In this document: one piece after another, positions 25,580 through 33,958 of the stretch
Layout of the letters: the number at the start of each line of letters is the position of its first letter
Numbering within the stretch: the stretch's first letter is position 1
Assembly: GCA_029007845.1 (NCBI GenBank)
Contig: JAQXIP010000015.1
Coordinates: 1-64,000, forward strand
Length of the DNA stretch: 64,000 bases
Source of the DNA: Clostridiales bacterium
Lineage (GTDB): Bacteria > Bacillota > Clostridia > Lachnospirales > Lachnospiraceae
Reading direction: 5' to 3'
Notes under the pieces: generated by a model
The model's database searches: none
The model's input: the letters and a program-made list of their open reading frames with translations, nothing else
What the model was told of the DNA's origin: nothing
Program-made: the position numbers and the translations under genes

Positions 25580-25662
25580 TTATTATGATGCTAGGGTCAC
25601 AAGGTCATACGTTTCATGCTTGCATGAAAAAGTATGACCTTGTGACCCCAACATCTTATTAT
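25580..25662. mobile_element. short palindromic MITE-like element with 7-bp flanking repeats, copy 1
   Basis: The 69-bp element at 25587-25655 begins GATGCTAGGG and ends CCCCAACATC. Its arms GGGTCACAAGGTCATAC (25594-25610) and GTATGACCTTGTGACCC (25632-25648) are perfect inverted repeats, and an inner TTTCATG/CATGAAA stem follows. It is bordered on both sides by TTATTAT (25580-25586 and 25656-25662), which looks like a target-site duplication. It carries no gene. A related copy lies at 31292-31474. With the flanking stretch 25521-25866 this makes up a 346-bp gap without genes. Confidence 0.75.
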
Positions 25663-25690
25663 AAGTGAAGGAAGAAAAGATTTGGAATTT

Positions 25691-25719
25691 AAAAAAGACC
25701 GCCAAGATCGGTCCTTTTT
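25691..25719. terminator. weak bidirectional terminator-like hairpin
   Basis: A six-A run, GACCG (25697-25701), 7-nt loop, CGGTC (25709-25713), C, then five T. A short stem, but with tracts on both sides. Confidence 0.5.
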
Positions 25720-25787
25720 AAACGTTCATATCTAAATAAGTAAGGGAGATAGGTCTTTTCTTAACCTATGAGTACATTATAGCGGTC

Positions 25788-25820
25788 AAATATGAGGAAA
25801 ATATGAGGAAATTATGAACA
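25788..25820 (+). repeat. three phased 11-bp direct repeats upstream of rlmH
   Basis: AAATATGAGGA at 25788-25798 and again at 25799-25809, then the diverged AATTATGAACA at 25810-25820. The 11-bp period is one helical turn, the arrangement bound by OmpR/PhoB-type response regulators. No clear -35/-10 pair was recognised between the repeats and rlmH. Confidence 0.6.
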
Positions 25821-25866
25821 AAATAAAAACATTTTATGCATCTTTACTAAAAAAGGAGATAATAAT

Positions 25867-26355
25867 ATGAAAATAAGAATATTATGTGTTGGAAAAGTGA
25901 AGGAAGCTTTTTTTTCGAACGGAATTGAAGAATATCAAAAACGGCTCAGCCGGTATTGTAAATTGGAGGTCATTGAGGTTGGTGATGAAAAGACACCGGA
26001 TGGTGCCAGCCAGGCTTTCGAACGTCAGATTAAGGAGAAAGAGGGGGAGAGACTGCTAAAATATATGAAGGAATCCGGATCTGATAGTTACACGATTGCA
26101 CTGGCTATTCAGGGAAAACAGATGGATTCGGTTGCCTTTTCCGAGAAGATCCAGATGCTTGGAGTCCGTGGGGTGGGGCAGATTACCTTTGTGATAGGGG
26201 GCTCGCTTGGACTTTCAGACGCCGTTATGAATCAGGCGGATGAAGCCTTAAGCTTTTCGAAAATGACATTTCCACATCAGATGATGCGCATGATTCTTCT
26301 GGAACAGATTTACCGGGGATTCCGTATTATGAAAGGGGAGCCGTATCACAAGTAA
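25867..26355 (+). CDS. rlmH: 23S rRNA (pseudouridine1915-N3)-methyltransferase
   Basis: RlmH is a SPOUT-fold methyltransferase that methylates pseudouridine 1915 in helix 69 of 23S rRNA. The 162-residue protein shows KIRILCVGKVKE at the start, the knot region FVIGGSLGLSDAV, and SFSKMTFPHQMMRMILLEQIYRGFRI leading to the typical C-terminal GEPYHK. AAAAAAGGAGATAATAAT precedes the ATG at 25867. It is the first gene after a repeat-rich intergenic region. Confidence 0.97.
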   Translation: MKIRILCVGKVKEAFFSNGIEEYQKRLSRYCKLEVIEVGDEKTPDGASQAFERQIKEKEGERLLKYMKESGSDSYTIALAIQGKQMDSVAFSEKIQMLGVRGVGQITFVIGGSLGLSDAVMNQADEALSFSKMTFPHQMMRMILLEQIYRGFRIMKGEPYHK

Positions 26356-26403
26356 CCACGGACGGTATCTGGACCTTTTGAACTGGTATCATAAAAAAGG
26401 AGT

Positions 26404-27591
26404 ATGAAAACCAATATGGGAAATATTATGGATTATCTTGCGTGGCGGGGAGATCTGCCGTTTGAACTTGTTCCATTTTGTGAAGTGGATGCTTTGGTGC
26501 TTTCCTTTCTGTCCTATGTAAATTTTCGTGATATTCTGAGTGAGGAAGACCAGAAAACGAAAGTTCCTTTAAAGGAAGCCAGCCGGCTGTTTTTTGAAAA
26601 GTATTCGGTGGAAGAGATTATGGCACCGGTTTTGAGCATCAAGATGGCAGCATTTGTTATGAAAAAAATGGTTGAGACAAAGAGGTTTGGAGATCTTTAT
26701 CTGTCCCATTACATTGACCGGGTGGATGAAGAACAGGAAAAACAGTTTGCGGCTGTAACCATTCATCTGCCAGATGGAACCTGTTATGTGTCTTTCCGTG
26801 GAACGGATGACTCTGTAGTCGGGTGGAAAGAGGATTTTAATATGAGCTTTAAAACGCCGGTTCCGGCTCAGGAAGAGGCAGTAGTCTATCTGGAAAAAGC
26901 GGCAGCATATACAAGCGGTCCGCTGATAGCAGGCGGCCACTCAAAAGGGGGGAATCTGGCAGTATATGCATCCGTATACGCTGATATTTCCGTCCAGAAC
27001 CGGATTGTAAAAGTATATAATCACGATGGTCCCGGCTTTCATGACGATATGCTTAAAAAGAAGGAATATAAAAGAATCCGGCAGCGCATTACAACGATTA
27101 TTCCGGAATCGTCTGTTGTGGGAATGCTTTTGGAGCATGAGGAAGAGTACAAAGTGGTGAAAAGCACTGCCAACGGTCTTTTGCAGCATGACGCTTTAAG
27201 CTGGGAAGTGGAAGGACCGGACTTTATTTATGTCCAGGAACGGTCAAAAGAAAGCCGGATTGTGGATCATACAATTCATTCCTGGATTTACCACATGGAG
27301 CCAAAGCAGAGAGAAGAATTTGTAGATGCTTTATTTGGAATTCTGAAAGAAAGCGAGGTTGTTTCGCTGAATGATTTAAATGAAAGCAAATGGAAAAAAA
27401 TTACAGAAGTTTTACGGGTAATGGGAAATATGGCTCCTGAGACAAAAGAAATCCTTTTCGGCACGGTAAAACAGCTGTTTCATGAAGCAAATCAGGCAGT
27501 GAGGGATGCAGTGAAGGAATGCAGGCGGATTGTACCCCCAGAAGTACAGTCTGAAATCTTTACATCTGGTTCATTTAATGATAAAATATGA
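26404..27591 (+). CDS. Mbeg1-like (DUF2974) alpha/beta-hydrolase family protein
   Basis: A 395-residue predicted cytosolic alpha/beta-hydrolase. The lipase-type nucleophile elbow reads GGHSKGGNLAVYA near residue 182, preceded by SFRGTDDSVVGWKEDF and followed by YNHDGPGF, the arrangement of the DUF2974/Mbeg1-like group found in clostridia and lactobacilli. The Ser in GHSKG is intact; a later Asp/His pair is plausible but not pinned. A helical C-terminal region follows. AAAAGGAG precedes the ATG at 26404. Substrate and role are unknown; a lipase or esterase activity is only inferred. Confidence 0.85.
   Translation: MKTNMGNIMDYLAWRGDLPFELVPFCEVDALVLSFLSYVNFRDILSEEDQKTKVPLKEASRLFFEKYSVEEIMAPVLSIKMAAFVMKKMVETKRFGDLYLSHYIDRVDEEQEKQFAAVTIHLPDGTCYVSFRGTDDSVVGWKEDFNMSFKTPVPAQEEAVVYLEKAAAYTSGPLIAGGHSKGGNLAVYASVYADISVQNRIVKVYNHDGPGFHDDMLKKKEYKRIRQRITTIIPESSVVGMLLEHEEEYKVVKSTANGLLQHDALSWEVEGPDFIYVQERSKESRIVDHTIHSWIYHMEPKQREEFVDALFGILKESEVVSLNDLNESKWKKITEVLRVMGNMAPETKEILFGTVKQLFHEANQAVRDAVKECRRIVPPEVQSEIFTSGSFNDKI
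27559..27587 (+). promoter_or_regulatory. probable nifJ promoter inside the end of the hydrolase gene
   Basis: TTTACA at 27559-27564, 17 bases, TAAAAT at 27582-27587, followed by a leader of about 40 nt with AAAGGAGG before the nifJ ATG. Confidence 0.6.
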
Positions 27592-27633
27592 CACAAATAG
27601 GCCGAAAAGACCTTTTAAAAAAGGAGGATAATT

Positions 27634-30600
27634 ATGTCTAGAGCGAAACAATCAATGGACGGTAATACCGCTGCTGCTCATGTAGCATATGCCTACACAG
27701 ATGTAGCTGCAATTTACCCAATTACACCATCCAGCCCAATGGCAGATTCCGTTGACCAGTGGTCCGCTGCAGGTCTGGAAAACATTTTTGGCAATCAGGT
27801 GAAAGTATGTGAGATGCAGTCCGAGGCAGGCGCTGCAGGTACGGTTCACGGTTCTTTGGCTGCTGGTGCCATTACCACTACTTTTACTGCTTCACAGGGA
27901 CTTCTTCTTATGATCCCGAATATGTACAAGATTGCTGCTGAGCAGCTTCCTTGCGTATTTGATGTATCTGCACGTACTGTTGCAACACAGTCTCTGAATA
28001 TTTTTGGTGACCACAGCGACGTATATGCATGCCGTCAGACTGGTTTTGCAATGCTGGCTGAGACAAACCCACAGGAAGTAATGGACTTAAGCCCGGTTGC
28101 CCATCTGTCTGCAATCGAAGGAAAAGTTCCATTCATCAACTTCTTTGATGGTTTCCGTACATCCCATGAGATTCAGAAGATTGAAAAATGGGATTATGAA
28201 GATCTGAAAGAAATGTGCAATATGGATGCGGTAAAAGCATTCCGTGAACATGCACTGAATCCGGAACATCCTGCAATGCGCGGTTCTCATGAGAATGGGG
28301 ATGTTTTCTTCCAGCATCGTGAAGCATGTAACACAGCTTATAATGAACTTCCAGCTGTTGTTCAGAAATATATGGGCAAAATCAATGAAAAGCTTGGAAC
28401 CAATTATGACTTATTCAATTACTACGGAGCAGAAGATGCAGACCGTGTTATCATTGCTATGGGATCTATCTGTGACGTGGCAGAAGAAGTAATTGACTAT
28501 TTGACCGCAAAAGGGGAGAAAGTTGGACTTGTAAAAGTTCGTCTGTATCGTCCATGGGTTTCCGAAGGACTCTTAAAAGTGCTTCCTAAGACTACAAAGA
28601 AAGTTGCTGTACTTGACCGTACAAAAGAGCCAGGTGCTTTAGGCGATCCGTTATATCTGGATGTAGCTGCAACACTTCGTGAAGCTGGTTTGAATGACAT
28701 CGTATTAACTGGCGGACGTTATGGACTTGGTTCCAAAGATACGCCTCCTTCAAGTGTATTTGCAATCTATAAAGAGTTAGAGAAAGACGCTCCAAAATCA
28801 CGTTTTACCATCGGTATTGTAGATGATGTGACAAACTTAAGCTTACCAGAAGTAAAACCTGCTCCGATCACATCCGCTCCAGGTACTGTAGAATGTAAGT
28901 TCTGGGGACTTGGCGGTGATGGTACCGTAGGTGCAAATAAAAACTCCACGAAGATCATCGGTGACCATACGGATAAATTTATTCAGGCATACTTCCAGTA
29001 TGACTCTAAGAAAACCGGTGGTGTTACCATTTCCCATTTAAGATTTGGTGACAAGCCAATCAAGAGCCCATACTATATCAATCAGGCTGATTTCGTTGCA
29101 TGCCATAATCCATCTTATGTAACAAAGGGATTCAAGATGGTTCAGGACGTGAAGCCGGGCGGTGTATTCCTGATTAACTGCCAGTGGTCTGATGAAGAAT
29201 TAGATTCGAAATTAAATGCAGAAGCGAAAAAATATATTGCAGACAACAACATCCAGTTATATACCATCAATGCCATTGACAAAGCAATTGAGATCGGTAT
29301 GGGCAAACGTACCAATACAATTTTACAGTCTGCATTCTTCAAACTGGCAAATGTTATGCCAATTGATGATGCGGTAGAATTCATGAAAGCTGCAGCAAAG
29401 AAGTCCTACGGTAAGAAGGGTGATGCTGTCGTAGAAATGAACTACAAAGCAATCGACGCTGGTGTAGATGCGGTTCATAAAGTAGAGATTCCTGCTTCCT
29501 GGTCTAACCCGGCTCCAGATCCGGCTCCGGCAGAACTCACCGGACTTCCAGAGACTGTAAAACTGGTTAAGAACCTGTTGAACCCAATCTCTTTGATGGA
29601 TGGTGACAGCCTTCCGGTTTCTGCATTTGCTGAAAATCCAGACGGACAGTTTGTAACCGGTGCGTCTGCATATGAGAAACGTGGTACTGCCGTTACGGTT
29701 CCTACCTGGGATGCAGAAAAATGTATCCAGTGTAACCAGTGTGCATTTGTATGTTCTCATGCAACAATCCGTCCATTTATGTTAAGTGACGAAGAGGTAA
29801 AAGCTGCACCAGCCCAGATTAAGCTTGCAGATATGAAGCCAAAAGCTGGCGAATACAAGTATACCATGAGCGTATCTCCTTTAGATTGTATGGGATGCGG
29901 CGAGTGTATTACCGTCTGCCCGGTTGGCGCAATTGAAATGGTTCCACAGGAATCACAGGCAGAAGAACAGCCAGTATTTGATTATCTGGTTGCCAATGTT
30001 GGTAAGAAACCAGGTATGCCGGCTGATAATACCGTAAAAGGTTCTCAGTTCAACCAGCCATTACTGGAGTTCTCCGGTTCTTGTGCAGGATGTGCAGAGA
30101 CTTCTTACGCTCGTCTGATTACACAGTTATTTGGTGAGCATATGTATATCTCCAACGCAACCGGATGTTCCTCTATCTGGGGTGGCCCGGCTGCAACAAG
30201 CCCATATACGGTAAACAAAGATTCCAAGAAAGGTCCTGCATGGTCAAACTCCTTATTCGAGGATAACGCAGAGCATGGTTTAGGTATGTATCTTGGACAG
30301 AAAGTACTCCGTGACCAGGCAATTGCCAGTGCAGAAAAATGTGCTTCTTCTGATAAGTCCAGCCAGGAATTAAAAGATGCATTTGCAAAATTTGTTGAGA
30401 CCAAGGATGATACAAAAGCCAATTCACCTGCTGCAGAAGCTCTCATTGCAGAGTTAGAGAAAGCCGCTGCTGCTGGCTGTGACAATGCAAAAGCTGCACT
30501 GGAGAAGAAAGATTACCTTGCTAAGAAATCTGTATGGATTCTTGGTGGTGACGGCTGGGCATACGATATCGGATTCGGTGGTCTCGATCACGTACTCGCA

Positions 30601-31179
30601 TCTGGTGAGAATGTAAATGTTATGGTATTTGATACTGAGATGTACTCCAACACAGGTGGACAGGCATCAAAAGCTTCCAATATCGGTGAAGTATGTCAGT
30701 TTGCTGCTGCTGGTAAAGATATGAGCAAGAAGAGCCTTGCTGAGATTGCCATGAGTTATGGCTATGTATATGTTGCACAGATTGCACTTGGTGCAAATCC
30801 AGCTCAGGCTGTAAAAGTTCTTGCAGAAGCAGAAGCATACAACGGACCTTCCTTAATCATTGGTTACGCTCCATGTGAACTTCACGGAGTAAAAGGTGGT
30901 ATGAACCATTGCCAGGATGAGATGAAGAAAGCCGTAGCTGCCGGTTATTGGAATCTGTTCTCCTTCAACCCAGCGTTAAAGGCAGAAGGAAAGAATCCAT
31001 TTACCCTGACTTCAAAACCAGGTGACGGAACTTATCAGGAATTCTTAAATAACGAGACACGTTACAGCCGTCTGACACGTTCCTTCCCGGATCGTGCTGA
31101 GAAACTGTTTGCTGCTTCTGAGGAGGCTGCAAAGGCTCGTTATGAGCACTTACTGAAATTAGTAGAGCTTTATAAATAA
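27634..31179 (+). CDS. nifJ: pyruvate:ferredoxin (flavodoxin) oxidoreductase
   Basis: The enzyme splits pyruvate to acetyl-CoA and CO2 and reduces ferredoxin, the central energy step of clostridial fermentation. The 1181-residue single chain has all domains in order: the pyrimidine-binding TPP domain (AAIYPITPSSPMAD, EMQSEAGAAGTVHG), the gamma domain around residue 420 (WGLGGDGTVGANKNS), a two-cluster ferredoxin domain (CIQCNQCAFVCSHATIRPF and CMGCGECITVCPVGAIEM), a further Cys pair (CAGCAETSY) for the third cluster, and the pyrophosphate-binding TPP domain (GGDGWAYDIGFGG). AAGGAGG precedes the ATG. Codon choice is strongly biased, as expected for a highly expressed gene. Confidence 0.98.
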   Translation: MSRAKQSMDGNTAAAHVAYAYTDVAAIYPITPSSPMADSVDQWSAAGLENIFGNQVKVCEMQSEAGAAGTVHGSLAAGAITTTFTASQGLLLMIPNMYKIAAEQLPCVFDVSARTVATQSLNIFGDHSDVYACRQTGFAMLAETNPQEVMDLSPVAHLSAIEGKVPFINFFDGFRTSHEIQKIEKWDYEDLKEMCNMDAVKAFREHALNPEHPAMRGSHENGDVFFQHREACNTAYNELPAVVQKYMGKINEKLGTNYDLFNYYGAEDADRVIIAMGSICDVAEEVIDYLTAKGEKVGLVKVRLYRPWVSEGLLKVLPKTTKKVAVLDRTKEPGALGDPLYLDVAATLREAGLNDIVLTGGRYGLGSKDTPPSSVFAIYKELEKDAPKSRFTIGIVDDVTNLSLPEVKPAPITSAPGTVECKFWGLGGDGTVGANKNSTKIIGDHTDKFIQAYFQYDSKKTGGVTISHLRFGDKPIKSPYYINQADFVACHNPSYVTKGFKMVQDVKPGGVFLINCQWSDEELDSKLNAEAKKYIADNNIQLYTINAIDKAIEIGMGKRTNTILQSAFFKLANVMPIDDAVEFMKAAAKKSYGKKGDAVVEMNYKAIDAGVDAVHKVEIPASWSNPAPDPAPAELTGLPETVKLVKNLLNPISLMDGDSLPVSAFAENPDGQFVTGASAYEKRGTAVTVPTWDAEKCIQCNQCAFVCSHATIRPFMLSDEEVKAAPAQIKLADMKPKAGEYKYTMSVSPLDCMGCGECITVCPVGAIEMVPQESQAEEQPVFDYLVANVGKKPGMPADNTVKGSQFNQPLLEFSGSCAGCAETSYARLITQLFGEHMYISNATGCSSIWGGPAATSPYTVNKDSKKGPAWSNSLFEDNAEHGLGMYLGQKVLRDQAIASAEKCASSDKSSQELKDAFAKFVETKDDTKANSPAAEALIAELEKAAAAGCDNAKAALEKKDYLAKKSVWILGGDGWAYDIGFGGLDHVLASGENVNVMVFDTEMYSNTGGQASKASNIGEVCQFAAAGKDMSKKSLAEIAMSYGYVYVAQIALGANPAQAVKVLAEAEAYNGPSLIIGYAPCELHGVKGGMNHCQDEMKKAVAAGYWNLFSFNPALKAEGKNPFTLTSKPGDGTYQEFLNNETRYSRLTRSFPDRAEKLFAASEEAAKARYEHLLKLVELYK

Positions 31180-31188
31180 TTTCATGTT

Positions 31189-31226
31189 TGCGGACTGCCG
31201 AGGCACGAAGTGCATGGCTATTCGCA
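31189..31226. repeat. nested hairpin of the GCACGAAGTGC repeat family, copy A
   Basis: Nested stems TGCG/CGCA, GCC/GGC and GCAC/GTGC around GAA. The core and right side (GCACGAAGTGC, then ATTCGCAG) closely match the segment at 31413-31436, so the two form a local repeat family. Confidence 0.55.
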
Positions 31227-31234
31227 GATATTAG

Positions 31235-31276
31235 GAAAGACTGCTGTTGGGGGGATGATCCGGCAGCAGTCTTTTT
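31235..31276 (+). terminator. intrinsic terminator after nifJ
   Basis: AAAGACTGCTG and CAGCAGTCTTT form the stem (left arm about 31237-31246, right arm about 31264-31273), followed by a T run to 31276. Confidence 0.85.
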
Positions 31277-31284
31277 GCTAGAAA

Positions 31285-31481
31285 ATAATATGATGCCAGG
31301 GTCAAAAGGTCATACGTTTCGTGCTTGCATGAAAAAGTATGACATTGTGCCCCGTAAAACATGAGAAAGTAGCCCAAACAGGGCGGATTTCGAATGTTTT
31401 AGAATTGCGAGAGCACGAAGTGCGTAGCAATTCGCAGGCATCATGGGGGCAAAAGACCTTTTGACCCCAACACCATAATAT
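31285..31481. mobile_element. MITE-like element with 7-bp flanking repeats, copy 2 (longer, composite)
   Basis: The 183-bp element at 31292-31474 begins GATGCCAGGGTCAAAAGGTC and ends GACCTTTTGACCCCAACACC, giving inverted ends. Its first ~60 bp match copy 1 at 25587 closely. It is bordered by ATAATAT on both sides (31285-31291 and 31475-31481). The interior holds a GCCC/GGGC hairpin, a GAATTGC/GCAATTC hairpin with a GCACGAAGTGC core, and a second GGGGGCAAAAG/CTTTTGACCCC palindrome. It carries no convincing gene and fills most of the 325-bp gap between nifJ and fprA. Confidence 0.75.
31401..31436. repeat. hairpin of the GCACGAAGTGC repeat family, copy B (inside the mobile-like element)
   Basis: GAATTGC/GCAATTC outer stem and GCAC/GTGC inner stem around GAA. 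The core GCACGAAGTGC (31413-31423) and following bases match copy A at 31203 with few differences. Confidence 0.55.
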
Positions 31482-31504
31482 GACAAAAAGGAGAGAGCAG
31501 GCAA

Positions 31505-32662
31505 ATGAAGAAAAATGTAACGGAAAGCGTATTCTATGTAGGGGTAGATGATAAAACACTGGATCTATTTGAAGGACAGTACATCATTCCAAATGGAGTT
31601 TCCTATAATTCCTATGTAATTATGGATGACAAGATTGCCATTATGGATATGGTGGATAAGAGAGCTGCAAAAGACTGGTTTCACAATCTGGATGAAGTGC
31701 TGGGAGACAAACAGCCAGATTATCTGATTATCTCTCATCTGGAGCCGGATCATTCTGCCAATCTTTCCGAAGTATTACAGAAATATCCGGACATCAAACT
31801 GGTATCCAATGCAAAATTATTTGGCATGCTTCCAAATTTCTTTGAGGTTCCGGTAAAAGAGAGAAGTGTTGTGATAAATGAAGGAGATACACTGGAACTT
31901 GGTAAGCATACATTGAACTTTGTTATGGCACCTATGGTACATTGGCCAGAGGTTATGGTCACCTATGAACAGACCGACAAGATTTTATTCTCAGCTGACG
32001 GATTCGGAAAATTTGGTGCATTAGATACCGAGGAAGACTGGGCATGTGAAGCAAGAAGATATTATTTTAATATTGTTGGAAAATATGGAATGCCTGTTCA
32101 GACCTTACTGAAAAAAGCAGCAGCTCTTGATATTCAGATTATCTGTCCGTTACATGGACCAGTTCTTTCAGAAAATCTGGAATATTATATCGGAAAATAT
32201 CAGGTATGGAGCAGTTATGAGCCTGAGGACAAAGGAGTATTTATCGCCTATTCTTCTCTGCATGGCAATACGGCACAGGCAGCGAAAGAATTAGCTCAGA
32301 TGCTGGAAAAACAGGGGGTAGAAAAGGTGGCAATTTCCGATCTGGCAAGAGAAGATATGGCAGAGTGTATCGAAGATGCGTTCCGCTATGACCGTCTTGT
32401 AGTGGCAGCACCAACCTATGACGGTGCAGTTATGCCGGTTATGACTGATTTCATCCATCATTTAAAACTGAAAACATACCAGAACCGTAAAGTTGCCTTT
32501 ATTGAAAATGGTTCCTGGGCACCAATGTCTGGAAAACTTATGAAAGAACAGTTTGAGGCAATGAAAAATATCACAATTGTAGATCCAGTCGTAACCATTC
32601 GCTCTACGGTTAAGGATGCAGATAGACAAAACCTGATGAAACTGGCGGAAGCACTGGCTTAA
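31505..32662 (+). CDS. fprA: FprA family A-type flavoprotein (flavo-diiron protein)
   Basis: A 385-residue flavo-diiron protein that reduces O2 to water (or NO) to protect anaerobes. The N-terminal metallo-beta-lactamase-like domain carries the diiron ligands in ISHLEPDHS near residue 80, VHWPE near residue 145, and a Leu-His-Gly segment (CPLHGPVLS). The C-terminal flavodoxin domain starts near residue 252 with AYSSLHGNTAQAA for FMN. Downstream of nifJ, reduced ferredoxin or rubredoxin could feed it. GGAGAGAG precedes the ATG at 31505. Its promoter was not identified in the repeat-filled upstream gap. Confidence 0.94.
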   Translation: MKKNVTESVFYVGVDDKTLDLFEGQYIIPNGVSYNSYVIMDDKIAIMDMVDKRAAKDWFHNLDEVLGDKQPDYLIISHLEPDHSANLSEVLQKYPDIKLVSNAKLFGMLPNFFEVPVKERSVVINEGDTLELGKHTLNFVMAPMVHWPEVMVTYEQTDKILFSADGFGKFGALDTEEDWACEARRYYFNIVGKYGMPVQTLLKKAAALDIQIICPLHGPVLSENLEYYIGKYQVWSSYEPEDKGVFIAYSSLHGNTAQAAKELAQMLEKQGVEKVAISDLAREDMAECIEDAFRYDRLVVAAPTYDGAVMPVMTDFIHHLKLKTYQNRKVAFIENGSWAPMSGKLMKEQFEAMKNITIVDPVVTIRSTVKDADRQNLMKLAEALA

Positions 32663-32743
32663 TTTTGAATTTCCCATATATCATTATGTATGAAACCGGA
32701 TTTTTCAACATAGATTAAAAGGAGAAGAGTTCGGAGCGAAAAC

Positions 32744-33571
32744 ATGCATAAACATATGAGTATAACAAGGAAGAAGCTTGTTTCGGTTGCAGCAGTTCTT
32801 GCACTGGGGGTACTGATGTACCTTGCGGGAGCAGGAACTGCCATGAAAGTAAATGAAATGAAAGGTGCAACGCTGGAAACATCCACAGGAGAAAACTGGG
32901 GACTGGGCTTTGGGGCAGAAGGACAGACTCCTACCGGAACGAAAACAGCAGAAGAATTAAAAACGATGGATGCATATTATGTGGGGGATACTACTGAAAA
33001 AGTACTCTATCTTACGTTTGATGCTGGCTATGAAAATGGCAATACCGGAAAGATACTGGACGCACTGAAAAAACATCATGCCCCGGCTACATTCTTTGTA
33101 GTGGGAAATTATCTGGAGACCAGTCCGGATCTGGTACAGCGTATAGTGGCTGAAGGACATACGGTAGGAAACCATACGTACCATCACCGGGATATGTCTG
33201 CAATCTCGGATAAAAGTGCTTTTGAGTCCGAGATGACATCGGTGGAAGAGAAATTTAAAGAGATTACCGGTCAGGATATGATCAAGTATTACCGGCCCCC
33301 TCAGGGAAAATACAACGAAAACAATCTGAAGATGGCAAAGGAGATGGGATATCATACTTTTTTCTGGAGCCTTGCTTATGTGGACTGGGAAGAGAATAAC
33401 CAGCCAACGAAAGAGGAAGCCTTCAAAAAACTGTTGACAAGAGTCCATCCGGGAGCAATTGTGCTTTTACACAGCACGTCCAGTACAAATGGAGAGATTC
33501 TGGACGAACTGTTGAAAAAATGGGAAGAGATGGGATATTCTTTTAAATCCCTGTCTGAGATTACCGGTTAA
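32744..33571 (+). CDS. PdaA-like polysaccharide deacetylase
   Basis: A 275-residue secreted or membrane-anchored NodB-type deacetylase, with an N-terminal hydrophobic segment (residues 12-30). The motif TFDAGYENG near residue 90 and WSLAYVDWEENNQP near residue 205 are typical of the delta-lactam-biosynthetic PdaA group, which removes acetyl groups from muramic acid in spore cortex; canonical NodB proteins have TFDDG. The metal site GNHTYHH and the RPPQGKYN loop are present. This suggests a role in cortex or wall modification. GGAGCG lies before the ATG at 32744; the strong terminator at 33574 ends the unit. Confidence 0.88.
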   Translation: MHKHMSITRKKLVSVAAVLALGVLMYLAGAGTAMKVNEMKGATLETSTGENWGLGFGAEGQTPTGTKTAEELKTMDAYYVGDTTEKVLYLTFDAGYENGNTGKILDALKKHHAPATFFVVGNYLETSPDLVQRIVAEGHTVGNHTYHHRDMSAISDKSAFESEMTSVEEKFKEITGQDMIKYYRPPQGKYNENNLKMAKEMGYHTFFWSLAYVDWEENNQPTKEEAFKKLLTRVHPGAIVLLHSTSSTNGEILDELLKKWEEMGYSFKSLSEITG

Positions 33572-33573
33572 TG

Positions 33574-33618
33574 AAAAAGTGCACACCATTCCAATGATGC
33601 GTGGTGTGCACTTTTTTT
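33574..33618 (+). terminator. intrinsic terminator after the deacetylase gene
   Basis: AAAAAGTGCACACCA (33574-33588) and TGGTGTGCACTTTTT (33602-33616) form a 15-bp stem followed by T. Confidence 0.9.
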
Positions 33619-33958
33619 GCTGTTATCTTATTTCTGTACATGGGCTTTGATTGTTTCAAAGCTTTCTTTGCTAAAGACATGTTCAATGCGGCAGGCATCT
33701 TCTGTGGCAATGTCCAATGGAACCCCAATCAAATTCTTTGTTATAAACACACCTGCAGACTACCATCCGCAGGAGCGAAAGCGGGTATTTCATAATACCT
33801 GAGATTCTGCGGACTTTCAGAGACTGTGCATTCGTCACGGCTGAACTGTCACAGAATTTTTTTATACTGCAAAAAATTATCCTTTTGAATAGTTCCCTTT
33901 TTTCTGGTCTTTTGGTAAAATAGGAAATATGGTAAGAAATAAGGGGGGAGAAAAGAAA
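33619..33958. other. intergenic region without a convincing gene, repeat-rich
   Basis: About 340 bp with no frame that has both a ribosome site and protein-like composition. It holds an interrupted palindrome (CCGCAG near 33765 pairing with CTGCGG near 33807, with GGTATT/AATACC inside) and the repeat at 33824-33852. A promoter for the downstream operon is expected here, but no -35/-10 pair of proper spacing was recognised. Confidence 0.6.
33824..33852 (-). repeat. partial copy of the GTRACAGTTCAGC palindrome family
   Basis: Read on the minus strand this is GTGACAGTTCAGCCGTGACG followed by AATGCACAG, matching the palindrome at 52186 (GTAACAGTTCAGCCGTGACG then AGCGCACAG) apart from three bases. 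The second arm is missing, so this copy is truncated or decayed. Confidence 0.65.

Noticed and set aside
33601-33802. Two overlapping 60-64 codon frames after the deacetylase terminator
   Set aside because: They start inside the terminator hairpin, have no ribosome site, and overlap each other and a palindrome.
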